A stretch of DNA of 64,000 nucleotides, taken from the NCBI RefSeq assembly GCF_004745865.1, contig NZ_SRKZ01000001.1, forward strand, positions 744,001-808,000. The letters run 5' to 3'. Below, in pieces: positions 17,883-26,661 of the stretch. The notes beneath the pieces are model-generated. The model was not told where the DNA came from. It did not search any database and saw only the letters and a list, made by a program, of their open reading frames with translations. This DNA is from Hymenobacter wooponensis (GTDB taxonomy: Bacteria; Bacteroidota; Bacteroidia; Cytophagales; Hymenobacteraceae). The first letter of the stretch is position 1; the number at the start of each line of letters is the position of its first letter. The position numbers were made by a program, and so were the translations under genes.

Positions 17883-19187
17883 ATGACTGCTACCTCCGCC
17901 GGAACCCGGCCGGACTTGGTACGCGGCATCCGCCGCTGGGACTTCGTCGCCCTTATTATCAACATCACCATTGGCGCCGGTATTCTGGGGTTGCCAGCCA
18001 AGATTTATGCCCTGGTGGGTGCTTACAGCGTAGTGGCCTACGGCGCCAGTGCGGCCATTGTGGCGCTTATTATCCTGTGTTTCGCCGAAGTCAGCAGCCG
18101 GTTTAGCGGGGCGGGCGGGCCATACCTGTATGCTCGGGAAGCGTTTGGGCCACTCGTGGGCTTTGAGGTCGGCTGGCTACTCTGGATTTCGCGGCTGGCC
18201 AGCTTTGCGGCGCTCTGCAACTTGTTCGTTGATTATGCCGCGTACTTCTGGCCTACAGTGGGGCATGGCCTAGGGCGGGCGGCGCTAATGGCGGCGCTGG
18301 TCAGCAGCCTCACCCTCATCAACCTGGTGGGCGTGCGCACGGCTTCGCTGGTTAACAATCTATTTACAGTCAGCAAGCTGTTGGTTCTGGTTGTCTTCAC
18401 CAGCGTAGGCCTATTCTACGTCGATTGGCATGCTTTCTCGTTTGCGGTGCCGCCCACCTACACGAGCTTCTCGGGGGCAGTCTTGTTGCTCATTTTTACT
18501 TTCTCCGGCTTTGATGTGGCCGCAATTCCCGCTGCCGAGATTCAGCAGCCTCAACGGAACGTGCCCTTCGCCTTGTTCACGGCCATTGCCACAGTAGCCG
18601 TGCTGTTTTTGCTGGTGCAGGTGGTGTGCATTGGCACGCTGCCCAACCTGGCCACTTCAGAACGGCCCTTGGCCGATGCCACCCAGCAATTTCTGGGGCC
18701 GCTGGGCGCGGCTTTTGTAGCGGCGGCAGCCATGCTTACGGCGCTGGGTACGCTCAATGCCCTTATGCTCACGGGGCCCCGGCTGCTCTTTGCCTTAGCC
18801 GAACAAGGCCAGATACCGGCCGTTTTTGGCGCAACGCACCCACGGTTCCGGACGCCACACGTGGCCCTGCTGGTGTCAGCGGGGCTAAAGCTCGTGCTAG
18901 CCATATCGGGCACCTTCATCTATGCTCTCACGCTCAGCACCATCATTCGGCTTACCTACTTCGCGCTTACATGCGCGGCCCTGCCGGTGCTGCGCCGACG
19001 CTACCCGGCCCAGCCGGCGCCATTTCGGGTGGCCGGTGGCGGGCTGGTTGCCCTGCTTTGCGTAGGCCTGTGCGTGTGGCTTTTAGTCAGCAGTAAAGGC
19101 AACGAGGCCCGAGACGTAGCGCTGTTTGCAGCGGGTGGCCTAGGCCTGTACTTCATCTGGAACCGACGTAAACCTGTGCCGTCCTGA
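17883..19187 (+). CDS. APC-superfamily amino-acid permease
   Basis: A 434-residue inner-membrane protein with about 12 hydrophobic segments. The first segment carries the unwound-helix motif INITIGAGILGLPA, typical of amino acid-polyamine-organocation transporters. The AEVSSRFSGAGGPYLYAREAFG loop after helix 2 and the FSGFDVAAIPAAEIQQPQRNVP segment around helix 6 are also family hallmarks. It probably takes up, or exchanges, an amino acid; the specificity is unknown. The gene is monocistronic, with a well-matched promoter upstream and a nested palindrome downstream. Confidence 0.85.
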   Translation: MTATSAGTRPDLVRGIRRWDFVALIINITIGAGILGLPAKIYALVGAYSVVAYGASAAIVALIILCFAEVSSRFSGAGGPYLYAREAFGPLVGFEVGWLLWISRLASFAALCNLFVDYAAYFWPTVGHGLGRAALMAALVSSLTLINLVGVRTASLVNNLFTVSKLLVLVVFTSVGLFYVDWHAFSFAVPPTYTSFSGAVLLLIFTFSGFDVAAIPAAEIQQPQRNVPFALFTAIATVAVLFLLVQVVCIGTLPNLATSERPLADATQQFLGPLGAAFVAAAAMLTALGTLNALMLTGPRLLFALAEQGQIPAVFGATHPRFRTPHVALLVSAGLKLVLAISGTFIYALTLSTIIRLTYFALTCAALPVLRRRYPAQPAPFRVAGGGLVALLCVGLCVWLLVSSKGNEARDVALFAAGGLGLYFIWNRRKPVPS

Positions 19188-19219
19188 GGTCTTCTCTGCT
19201 TGGCCGTTTGAGGAATAAC

Positions 19220-19449
19220 GTCCTGGCGAGCGGAGTCGAGACATCTCCCGGGCTGACGTTGTAATGCTAATCCACCGAAGAAGGACGTCATCCTGAGTGC
19301 AGCGAAGGATCTTATCACGATAGAACGACTGGCCTAGCACCTCGTGCTGACGGGACAAGATCCTTCGCTGCACTCAGGATGACGTGCTAGATTGATGAGC
19401 AAGCATCTCAACGTCAGCCCACGAGATGTCTCAACCAGCTCGACAGGAC
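19220..19449. repeat. Nested double palindrome (REP/MITE-like element)
   Basis: Two inverted repeats sit one inside the other. The outer arms are 19220-19261 and 19409-19449 (imperfect; shared core GAGACATCTC and GGGCTGACGTTG). The inner arms are 19285-19313 and 19357-19385, 29 bp and perfect, starting ACGTCATCCTGAGTGCAGCG and ending GAAGGATCTT. The inner arm shares ACGTCATCCTGA and GATCTT with the palindrome at 41890-42000. There is no ORF inside. It lies between the permease and the LLM gene. Confidence 0.85.
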
Positions 19450-19538
19450 CGGTAGGAGTCATCGTCTATATTCCTTCCGACGACGTTCCCGATCCAATAC
19501 TTCTTCCCTCGTACTCTGCTTCTCTACATTCTCACGTT

Positions 19539-20708
19539 ATGCCTCTCTCTTCCCCTATCACGTCGGTGGCCATTCGCACGCCGCAGCGCGTGGCTGAAAT
19601 CTCTTGGTTCGATGACCTCTGCGGGGGCGATACGCAGTACCTGAGCGTGCTCGATGGGGCCTACCGCAGTTCCTGGGCCCACTGCCGCGACATCACGCTC
19701 TCGGCGGAGCGCCTGGGCTATTCCAATATTTTGCTGCCTACTTCCTATACGGTAGGCCAAGACGTCATGACGTTTGCGGCTGGCATTGCACCCCAAACGT
19801 CGCGCATCAACCTGCTCACCGCCATCCGTACCGGTGAGATTCACCCGCCCATGCTGGCCCGGGCCCTGGCTTCATTAGACCACATGCTGGAGGGCCGGCT
19901 CACCATCAACATCATCAACTCCGACCTACCTGGCCTACGGGAGGTGCCGGAGCTCCGGTACCAGCGGTGCGCCGAGACCATCGAGATTCTACAACAGGCC
20001 TGGACGCAGGAGCGCATTGTGCACAAGGGCGAGCTGTACCAGTTTGACATGGCCTCTGACCCCGCCAAGCCCTACCAGCAGAACGGCGGCCCGCTCCTGT
20101 ACTTTGGAGGCACTTCGGAAGGGGCACGTGCGGTGTGCGCGCAGTACTGCGACATGTTCCTGATGTGGCCCGAAACCGAGGAAATGCTCTACGAAACCAT
20201 GCAGGACATGAGCGCCCGAGCCGCCCGCCACGGCCGCCAGATCGACTTTGGGCTCCGCATTCACGTGATTGTGCGCGAGACCGAAGATGAGGCCCGCGCC
20301 TACGCCCGCAAGCTCATGTCGAAGTTTGACCCCGTGAAAGGGGCCGAAATCAAGAGCCGCGCCCAGGATTCGTGGTCGTTGGGGGTGCACCGCCAAAACC
20401 AGCTACGGGAGCACGCCGATATGGAAGGTTTCGTAGAGCCCCTGCTCTGGACCGACATTGGCAAAGCCCGCTCCGGAGCTGGTGGGGCCCTGGTGGGTAC
20501 GCCCGACCAGATTGTAGAGAAGATCAACCGCTACATGGATATGGGCTTCCGCGCCTTCATCTTCTCCGGCTATCCGCTGCTAGATGAAGCTGACTATTTT
20601 GCCCGGTACGTGCTGCCCCGCTTGCCCAACATTTCTATGCCCGATTTTCAAGGCCGGCGCCCCCAGCAGACGCCCGTTACGCCCCTAACTACCGCACCAT
20701 TGCGCTAA
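19539..20708 (+). CDS. LLM-class flavin-dependent oxidoreductase (SsuD-like)
   Basis: A 389-residue soluble protein with the TIM-barrel layout of luciferase-like monooxygenases. It has [20 protein letters not shown] near residue 60, [23 protein letters not shown], and a C-terminal [33 protein letters not shown]. These resemble FMNH2-dependent alkanesulfonate monooxygenases. The ATG at 19539 is used; the upstream frame extends 49 codons into the palindromic repeat and is not credible. No reductase or sulfonate ABC transporter is adjacent, so a role in sulfonate use is unproven. A terminator follows. Confidence 0.8.
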   Translation: MPLSSPITSVAIRTPQRVAEISWFDDLCGGDTQYLSVLDGAYRSSWAHCRDITLSAERLGYSNILLPTSYTVGQDVMTFAAGIAPQTSRINLLTAIRTGEIHPPMLARALASLDHMLEGRLTINIINSDLPGLREVPELRYQRCAETIEILQQAWTQERIVHKGELYQFDMASDPAKPYQQNGGPLLYFGGTSEGARAVCAQYCDMFLMWPETEEMLYETMQDMSARAARHGRQIDFGLRIHVIVRETEDEARAYARKLMSKFDPVKGAEIKSRAQDSWSLGVHRQNQLREHADMEGFVEPLLWTDIGKARSGAGGALVGTPDQIVEKINRYMDMGFRAFIFSGYPLLDEADYFARYVLPRLPNISMPDFQGRRPQQTPVTPLTTAPLR

Positions 20709-20827
20709 TAGCGAGTCACCTAAGGATATGCTTTGCTATTCAATACAGTGACGTATTTGCTTTACATAAACCCTTTAACTGCGCAGATAAGCTGGCTGAC
20801 GCTTTAAAGACTACCTGAAATTCGTTC

Positions 20828-20860
20828 AGAGGCTGCGGTGTACTGCAGCCTCTTTCTTTT
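20828..20860 (+). terminator. Rho-independent terminator
   Basis: Stem AGAGGCTGC / GCAGCCTCT with an 8-nt loop and a T-rich tail (TTCTTTT), after the LLM oxidoreductase gene. Confidence 0.8.
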
Positions 20861-20877
20861 ATAGGCCTACGCAGTAA

Positions 20878-21498
20878 TTACTGCGGTGTGGCTAAGGCGG
20901 CGCATTCTGCATGGCGCGGGCAGCTGACCAGGTGGTCGTTGACTAGGCCAGCGGTTTGCAAGATGTTGTAGCACGAGACGGGGCCGGTCATCACGAAACC
21001 GCGCCGCTTCAGGTCTTTGCTCATGGCTTCGCTCTGGGGCGTAGAAACGGGTACCGCGTTGGTTTCGCTACGCTGATTATCAAGAGGACGGCCGCCAACG
21101 TATTGGTAGAAGAACGGCAGCAAGCCCGCATCGCCGCCCACTTCCTGCCGTAGCCGCAGCCATGCCTGGGCATTCTGCACGGTGGCCTCCAGCTTACGGC
21201 GGTTGCGCAGAATGCGCGGGTTCAGCAGCAGCTCACTTATTTCCTCCTCCCCAAACCTCGCCAACCGTTCCGGGTCGAAGCCGGCGAGCAGCTCCCGGAA
21301 CCCTTCGCGCCGCTTCAATACCACCGGAAAATCGAAGCCCAGCTGAAACGTGTGGAGCACCAGATACTCAAATAGGATACCCGCTTCGGCTACCGGCTCA
21401 CCCCATTCATAGTCATGAAAATCCCGCATTAGCTCGTTGTGGTGCGCCCAGGGGCAACGGCCATCGGGGGAGGTGGTGGGCAGATTAGGAAGCATCAT
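20878..21498 (-). CDS. tag: DNA-3-methyladenine glycosylase I
   Basis: A 206-residue enzyme that excises 3-methyladenine from alkylated DNA in base-excision repair. The Tag zinc-snap ligands are visible: Cys in GRCPWA, His in RDFHDYEWG, and His plus Cys in NDHLVSCPRH. The EWG motif, the HTFQLGFDFPVVLKRREGFRE region and VGPVSCY-type TGPVSCYNILQTAGL fit the family, and the length is close to the usual 190-200. The start is set at the Met-Met pair (21498/21495), because upstream residues do not align with the family. It is convergent with the LLM gene. Confidence 0.9.
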   Translation of the reverse strand: MMLPNLPTTSPDGRCPWAHHNELMRDFHDYEWGEPVAEAGILFEYLVLHTFQLGFDFPVVLKRREGFRELLAGFDPERLARFGEEEISELLLNPRILRNRRKLEATVQNAQAWLRLRQEVGGDAGLLPFFYQYVGGRPLDNQRSETNAVPVSTPQSEAMSKDLKRRGFVMTGPVSCYNILQTAGLVNDHLVSCPRHAECAALATPQ

Positions 21499-21686
21499 GT
21501 CTATAAGCGTTACTTGATCAGTAAAAGTAGCCCAATCAATTCCAATGCTTACAAAATATTCATATTGCAACTAACATTATTAATATCTTACTTGAAAATC
21601 CATACCTTATCAAAGAGAAGTTCCTCTTATTGCCGTGAGTACGTTTTAGTGCAGCTTTTCCCCTCTTTACATAGTTAACCACCCTT

Positions 21687-24425
21687 ATGAAAACAAGCTT
21701 TACGCGTCTCCTGCTGCTAGCAGGATGGTTGCCACTTTGTGCACCAGCAGCTCTAGGCCAACAACAAAGCCCTGCCCCAGCAAGGCAAGTAGAGCAGCCA
21801 GCATCTCCCCCTACTGCCGCGGAGCTGCTTCAAACACTTCTTGGCATAAAGCAGTCTGCAATAAGTCAGTCTGCCGCCGTTAGTAAACCTGTTAGTGGCG
21901 CAAGGTCAGGTTCGGCCGCCACTCTTTCAGGCAAGGGCATCACGGAACAGGCAGCTACTACTGGCCCCGTGAGCCGGGAATGGGCCATTCACTATAATGG
22001 CAAGGAGCCCAGTTCCGACGACCTGCCCCAGGCGATGGTAGTGGACGCGAACGGCTTTGCATACGTGACGGGGTATTCCCACTCGTTTGTCACTGGCAAC
22101 TACGACTGTGCCACGGTGAAGTATTCTCCGAGTGGTCAGCAGATGTGGGTAGCCGTTTACGACGGCCCCGCCCATGGCCTTGATGCAGCCAGTGATGTAG
22201 CCGTAGATGCGGCCGGCAACGTGTACATAACGGGCTATTCCTACACCACGCCAAGTAGCCTCGACTACGTTACCATAAAATACTCTCCCAGCGGTCAGCA
22301 GCTGTGGTTGGCCACCTACAATGGCCCCGGCGACAAAGGAGACGGCGCTACTAACCTGAAGCTGGATGCCGTCGGCAATGTGTATGTTACGGGCACTACC
22401 ACTACCAGCAGTGGGCAAGTAAACTACGCTACGGTGAAGTACTCTGCCAGCGGTCAGCAGCAATGGGCGGCTTTCTACGATGGCCCCGCCAACTTAGCCG
22501 ATCAGCCCGTTGACTTGGCCCTGGATGCCGCCGGCAACGTGTACGTAACCGGCACCTCAGCCAACGGAAGCACCCGTGATGATTATGCTACGGTGAAATA
22601 CTCGCCCAGCGGCCAGCAACTCTGGGCGGCGCGCTACGATGGTCCCTCTTCTGGCAACGACCAAGCCGTGGAGTTAGCCCTTGATGGCGCGGCCAATGTG
22701 TACGTGACGGGCATATCTGACACACCGGTTGGGGGTCAGGAAGACTATGCCACTCTTAAGTATAACAGCAATGGCCAGCAGCTTTGGGTTGCTCGCTTCA
22801 ATGGTCAGGGCAATGGATCTGACCGCGTAACTGGCCTAGCGGTAGATGCCAATGGCAACGCCTACGTGACCGGCGGCTCAGACTTTCACTACGCCACGCT
22901 AAAATACTCTTCCAGCGGCCAGCAACAGTGGCTGGCCACGTATGTAGGCTCAATGTACAGCTCTGATCGGGCCTCTGATATAGCCGTGGACCCCACTGGC
23001 AGCGTGTACGTGACGGGCGCCACGTACGGCGGTGGGCCTACGGGCGAGTACGCTACGCTGAAATACTCCCCCGATGGTCAGCAGATTTGGGCGGCCACGT
23101 ACCCTGAGCCAGCGGGAGGTATTTATAAAGCCACCAACCTAGCCCTCGATGCCAGAAACAATGTGTACGTGACGGGGTACTCCGGCTCTATCATCAAAAG
23201 CATCAGCGACTACGCCACCGTCAAGTACATTCAACCCCAGAAAGGCATCATCTACCCAGTGGTGGTGCCCCCATCCCCTATTAGCGTAACGGCACCAGCC
23301 AACCAGTGCGGGGCTCGGGTAGAGTTTGAGGCGGTGGCTATTGGGTCGCCGGTTCCTACTATCACCTATGCCACTTCTGCCGGGCCTATTACTTCACCGT
23401 ACGTTTTTCCCGTGGGCATAACCACTGTTACGGCTACTGCTACCAGCGGTGTAGGCACGAGCAGCGCCACGTTTACCGTCAACGTGACTGACGTGACGCC
23501 CCCCACTATTGTAGCCCGCAACCTAACAGTGGCGTTGTTCAACGGTTCGGCTACAATTTCCCCGCTTGATGCCGATGCAGGCAGCACCGATGCGTGCGGT
23601 ATTGGCCGAATGCAGCTGAGTCAGACCAACTTCAGCTGTGAGAACCTGGGGGTTAATAACCTGACGCTAACCGTCTTCGATGTAAATGGCAATTCAAGTA
23701 CGGCCCCTATAACGGTAACGGTAATAGGAAACCCACCTGCTCCCCAAATTGCCGTGCAGCCCATTGGCGGTACGTATACTGGCGGAGTACCTACCACCCT
23801 CTACCTGGGGTATGGCCCGCAGAGCGTGACCCTCTCAGCCAGTGGCGGAACCAGTTACAGCTGGAGCCCGGCCGCCGGGTTGAGCAACCCAACTAGTGCT
23901 ACGCCAGTTTTCACGGCTACTGCGCCTGGCACCTATACCTACTCCCTCACCGCTACTGGTGCCTCCGGTTGCCAGGCCACTACCAGCGTGACGCTGACGG
24001 TGGTAGATGCGCGCTGCGGCAATGGCAAAAAGAATGACAAGGTGTTGGTTTGCCACAATGGGCAGGAACTCTGCATTGCGGCCAGCGCGGTAGCAGCCCA
24101 CCTCCAGCACCATTCCGGCGACCAGCTAGGCCACTGCAGTAGCCAGCCCAGCCTGTCGGCGATGACCACGGAGTTGACTGCCTATCCCAATCCTAGCACA
24201 GAGCGCGCGGTTGTTTCCTTCCAGGCCACTAGTTCGGGGCAAGCTGAGTTGGTAGTGTACAACGAGGTAGGCCAGCGCGTGACCACACTTTTCAACGGGC
24301 AGGTTGAGGCCGGACAGCAGTATGAACTTCCCCTGGACAGCCGTAATCTGCCACGCGGCCTGTATTTGTGCCGTTTGGTGCTCGGCGCTCAAACCAAGCA
24401 GGTTCGCCTTTCCGTCGGTAAGTAA
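21687..24425 (+). CDS. Secreted SBBP-repeat protein with T9SS sorting domain
   Basis: A 912-residue exported protein. A signal peptide (about 1-24) is followed by a low-complexity linker. Eight tandem repeats of about 48-55 residues lie between about 100 and 515; each has DAxGNVYVTG followed by DYATVKYSPSGQQLW, typical of SBBP beta-propeller blades. Then come an HYR/Ig-like region (about 530-700), a PKD-like domain with YSWSPAAGLSNP, and a short Cys module (VLVCHNGQELCI...AHLQHHSGDQLGHC) seen in other Bacteroidetes surface proteins. A type-A T9SS domain (AYPNPSTERA...KQVRLSVGK) ends the protein. It is likely a surface or released protein; its ligand is unknown. The upstream 110 bp is unusually AT-rich. 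Confidence 0.85.
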   Translation: MKTSFTRLLLLAGWLPLCAPAALGQQQSPAPARQVEQPASPPTAAELLQTLLGIKQSAISQSAAVSKPVSGARSGSAATLSGKGITEQAATTGPVSREWAIHYNGKEPSSDDLPQAMVVDANGFAYVTGYSHSFVTGNYDCATVKYSPSGQQMWVAVYDGPAHGLDAASDVAVDAAGNVYITGYSYTTPSSLDYVTIKYSPSGQQLWLATYNGPGDKGDGATNLKLDAVGNVYVTGTTTTSSGQVNYATVKYSASGQQQWAAFYDGPANLADQPVDLALDAAGNVYVTGTSANGSTRDDYATVKYSPSGQQLWAARYDGPSSGNDQAVELALDGAANVYVTGISDTPVGGQEDYATLKYNSNGQQLWVARFNGQGNGSDRVTGLAVDANGNAYVTGGSDFHYATLKYSSSGQQQWLATYVGSMYSSDRASDIAVDPTGSVYVTGATYGGGPTGEYATLKYSPDGQQIWAATYPEPAGGIYKATNLALDARNNVYVTGYSGSIIKSISDYATVKYIQPQKGIIYPVVVPPSPISVTAPANQCGARVEFEAVAIGSPVPTITYATSAGPITSPYVFPVGITTVTATATSGVGTSSATFTVNVTDVTPPTIVARNLTVALFNGSATISPLDADAGSTDACGIGRMQLSQTNFSCENLGVNNLTLTVFDVNGNSSTAPITVTVIGNPPAPQIAVQPIGGTYTGGVPTTLYLGYGPQSVTLSASGGTSYSWSPAAGLSNPTSATPVFTATAPGTYTYSLTATGASGCQATTSVTLTVVDARCGNGKKNDKVLVCHNGQELCIAASAVAAHLQHHSGDQLGHCSSQPSLSAMTTELTAYPNPSTERAVVSFQATSSGQAELVVYNEVGQRVTTLFNGQVEAGQQYELPLDSRNLPRGLYLCRLVLGAQTKQVRLSVGK

Positions 24426-24449
24426 CCCCTGGTGAGCTGAGCTCATCTC

Positions 24450-24526
24450 TAGGCCACTAGCCGCGGCTACGTTAGCACCTCCCTCTCCGGAAGGTTTGCC
24501 TTAACGTAGCTGCGGGTAGTAGCCTA
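24450..24526. repeat. Palindromic intergenic repeat, TAGGCCACTA family (copy B)
   Basis: An imperfect inverted repeat of 77 bp. The left arm is TAGGCCACTAGCCGCGGCTA followed by CGTTAG. The right arm is TTAACGTAGCTGCGGGTAGT followed by AGCCTA. It has the same arm consensus as 9751-9822. It sits between the SBBP gene and the TetR cluster. Confidence 0.65.
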
Positions 24527-24602
24527 GCTATTTTCAGTTACAATGTGGGTTGTTAGTCTTTATTGGCACACTAACCATTTCCTTAAACAAAGACTACAAA
24601 CT

Positions 24603-24620
24603 TTTAAACGTTTGTTTAAA
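24603..24620. promoter_or_regulatory. TetR operator site 1
   Basis: An 18-bp dyad, TTTAAACGTTTGTTTAAA, of form TTTAAAC-N4-GTTTAAA, 59-76 nt before the TetR start. The same dyad recurs at 25342-25359. A -7-like TACCTTTG follows at 24648-24655. Confidence 0.75.
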
Positions 24621-24647
24621 TCACCCGTTTAGCTATAATATACCTCT

Positions 24648-24655
24648 TACCTTTG
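24648..24655 (+). promoter_or_regulatory. Possible -7 element of the TetR gene
   Basis: TACCTTTG, a full TAnnTTTG match 23 nt before the ATG. No TTG lies at the usual spacing, so this is only tentative. Confidence 0.4.
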
Positions 24656-24678
24656 GCCCATAAGCCTACTATTTCTCC

Positions 24679-25320
24679 ATGAAAGAAGCCCCTTCCTCCA
24701 CCCTATCTACTGAAGAGCGCATCCGGGAGGCGGCGCGCCGGGTGTTCTTGGAGAAGGGCTATGATGGCACTACCTCGCGCGACCTGGCCGAAGCTTCGGG
24801 GTTGAACGTGGCCATGACCAACTACTATTTCCGGAGCAAGGAGAAGCTGTTTCAGCTTACGTTTCAGGATTTACACCGCCTACAGTTCGCCAAGCTCAAC
24901 AGCCTCATTCACCTTGATATTCCCTTGCGGGAGAAGATTCTGCGCCTGATTGAGGCCGAGCACGAGCTAGTGGTGGAAAACCCGGATCTACCGCTGTTCA
25001 TTATGCACGAGATGCGGCGCCACCCCGACCTGTTTACTGAAACGCCTACGGCCTCCTCACCCTACCCTGCTCTGCCCGACTCTCTTTTTGCGCGCCAAGT
25101 GAAGGAAGCAGTAGATAGTGGACAGATCAAGCCCATTCAGCCGCTGCAAATTATCATGGTGATTGTCAGCAATGTGCACTATCCGTTTGTGGGCCGGGCA
25201 TCTATTACGCATTCCCTGCGCATGACTAATGAGGAGCTTATGGAAGTAATCAATCAGCACCAGCAAGTAATCAAGGACATGATACTAGGCTACCTGTTTG
25301 GGCCCGAGGTTCAAACCTAA
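24679..25320 (+). CDS. TetR/AcrR-family transcriptional regulator
   Basis: A 213-residue regulator. The N-terminal HTH is clear: ERIREAARRVFLEKGYDGTTSRDLAEASGLN followed by YYFRSKEKLF, the standard TetR recognition segment (about residues 12-57). The C-terminal helical ligand domain is divergent. It probably binds the TTTAAAC-N4-GTTTAAA dyads found before and after its own gene, controlling itself and the downstream cluster. It is probably a repressor released by a small molecule; the inducer is unknown, but the targets (PNPOx-like, DoxX, ABM, NmrA-like) suggest a redox or electrophile signal. Confidence 0.9.
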   Translation: MKEAPSSTLSTEERIREAARRVFLEKGYDGTTSRDLAEASGLNVAMTNYYFRSKEKLFQLTFQDLHRLQFAKLNSLIHLDIPLREKILRLIEAEHELVVENPDLPLFIMHEMRRHPDLFTETPTASSPYPALPDSLFARQVKEAVDSGQIKPIQPLQIIMVIVSNVHYPFVGRASITHSLRMTNEELMEVINQHQQVIKDMILGYLFGPEVQT

Positions 25321-25341
25321 ACCCTATTTTTTTATCCATGC

Positions 25342-25359
25342 TTTAAACAAATGTTTAAA
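25342..25359. promoter_or_regulatory. TetR operator site 2
   Basis: TTTAAACAAATGTTTAAA, again TTTAAAC-N4-GTTTAAA, located 71-88 nt before the ATG at 25430. The match to site 1 makes it likely that the regulator controls this downstream promoter. Confidence 0.75.
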
Positions 25360-25429
25360 ACAACTATTCAATAGCATAAATCAACTGATTGTCAGTCTAT
25401 TTCCCATTCACCATCCACTCTATCAACGC

Positions 25430-25864
25430 ATGAACAAGCTTCCGATTGGCAAGTGGATATTAACGCTGGTGGCCCTCATGACCATGTGGGGAGCCTACTA
25501 CGCCGACTGGAATGAAACCCACATTTTCAATCCGCGCTGGCCGGCACACGCCAAGTTTCACAATGCCCAAACCATGCTATTGGGCTCCATCCTGGGCGCC
25601 CTGAGCCTGTGGTTTTTGTGGGGCCAGCGGGGCAATAAGCGGGCTACCCTGAAGCTGGCGGCAGTATTCGCGGCGGTGTACTGGCTTGCCCAGGCCGGGG
25701 CCCTGCTGTTTCCGGGAACCGCACTGATCGACCCTGAATTTTATCAGCCCAACGACCCGCCCCGCCAATTGTACTTCGACGCGGCCCTGGCCGTGGTGCT
25801 GCCCCTGGCCTACTGGCTTGAAACCCGGCGCCTGCGCCGCCTCGCGCACGATGCGCCCTTATAA
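25430..25864 (+). CDS. Small four-helix membrane protein, TetR-controlled
   Basis: A 144-residue protein with four hydrophobic segments: KWILTLVALMTMWGAYYADW, MLLGSILGALSLWFLWG, LAAVFAAVYWLAQAGALLF and FDAALAVVLPLAYWL. Conserved-looking polar loops include NETHIFNPRWPAHAKFHNAQ and LIDPEFYQPNDPP. I do not recognise an experimentally characterised family. It is the first gene after TetR operator 2, so it is probably the direct target of the regulator. The ATG at 25430 is chosen because the longer frame begins inside the TetR gene and covers the operator. Confidence 0.75.
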   Translation: MNKLPIGKWILTLVALMTMWGAYYADWNETHIFNPRWPAHAKFHNAQTMLLGSILGALSLWFLWGQRGNKRATLKLAAVFAAVYWLAQAGALLFPGTALIDPEFYQPNDPPRQLYFDAALAVVLPLAYWLETRRLRRLAHDAPL

Positions 25865-26083
25865 CTCGGACTTTAGTCGCAGCCAGTTGCGCCACTTACA
25901 CTTCATTCTTTAAGGTTTGTTCAGCTGCTACGGGCTAACGACCTGCTGCACACAAAACAACAGCAGACGGTCATAGGTCAGACTTCTCTTCATTTCTAGG
26001 CCACCCGGCGGCCCCTAGAGCTCTGCCACTGCCAGCGCCTGCCTTCTTCTCTTATCCTTCTCCACTTTATCCTTTCTACTGCC

Positions 26084-26608
26084 ATGCAAGATCCCCGCCA
26101 CGACGAAGACAACCACATCCGGAACCTGGCCGGCCCCGAAGCTCTGCACAAGCTGCAGGAGCTGGCAACCGGCATCTGCATGTTCACCACCTTCACGGAA
26201 AACCGTCCGGCGCCCAGCCGCCCGATGGCCCTGCAGGGAGTGGACGAACAGGGCGCTCTGTACTTCTTCAGTGCCGCTTCCTCCGACAAAAATCAGCAGT
26301 TGGCCACCGACCCGGCCGTGCAGCTTTACTTCTGCAAGGAAAACGCCTCGGAGTACCTCAGTATTTACGGCCGCGCCACCGTTTCGCGCGACCGGGCTAA
26401 GATTGAGCAGTACTGGAACCCCTTCGTGAAAACCTGGTTCCAGGGCGGCCCCGACGACCCCGATCTGACCCTGGTGCGCGTGCAGCCCGAGGTGATTCAT
26501 TACTGGGACACCAAGCACAACCAGATGGTAGCCCTGCTGAAAATAGCTACCTCCCTGGTAACCGGCAAAACCCTGGACGATGGCGTGGAGGGCGAGCTGA
26601 AAGTCTAG
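26084..26608 (+). CDS. Pyridoxamine 5'-phosphate oxidase-like (general stress protein 26-type) flavoprotein
   Basis: A 174-residue soluble protein with the split-barrel fold of the PNPOx-like family. GICMFTTFTENRPAPSRPMALQGVDEQGALYFFSAASSDKNQQL is the typical strand-turn-strand core, followed by QLYFCKENASEYLSIYGRATV. Relatives bind FMN, FAD or F420 and are linked to stress tolerance; no enzyme activity can be assigned. Its length and C-terminus (LTLVRVQPEVIHYWDTKHN) match the general-stress-protein 26 group rather than true PdxH. It sits in the TetR cluster after a 219-nt gap that might hold its own promoter. Confidence 0.8.
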   Translation: MQDPRHDEDNHIRNLAGPEALHKLQELATGICMFTTFTENRPAPSRPMALQGVDEQGALYFFSAASSDKNQQLATDPAVQLYFCKENASEYLSIYGRATVSRDRAKIEQYWNPFVKTWFQGGPDDPDLTLVRVQPEVIHYWDTKHNQMVALLKIATSLVTGKTLDDGVEGELKV

Positions 26609-26661
26609 GCCACCTGATTAGCCTCCTTCTCCCTTTCCTCATCCTTACTACTGAATTTGTT

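Noticed and set aside
19392..19538. A longer N-terminus for the LLM oxidoreductase
   Set aside because: The extra 49 codons run across the palindromic repeat and share nothing with the family; the ATG at 19539 starts the domain.
22100..23240. A DNA tandem repeat or CRISPR-like array
   Set aside because: The periodicity is a protein repeat (SBBP propeller blades) with diverged DNA and no constant spacer pattern.
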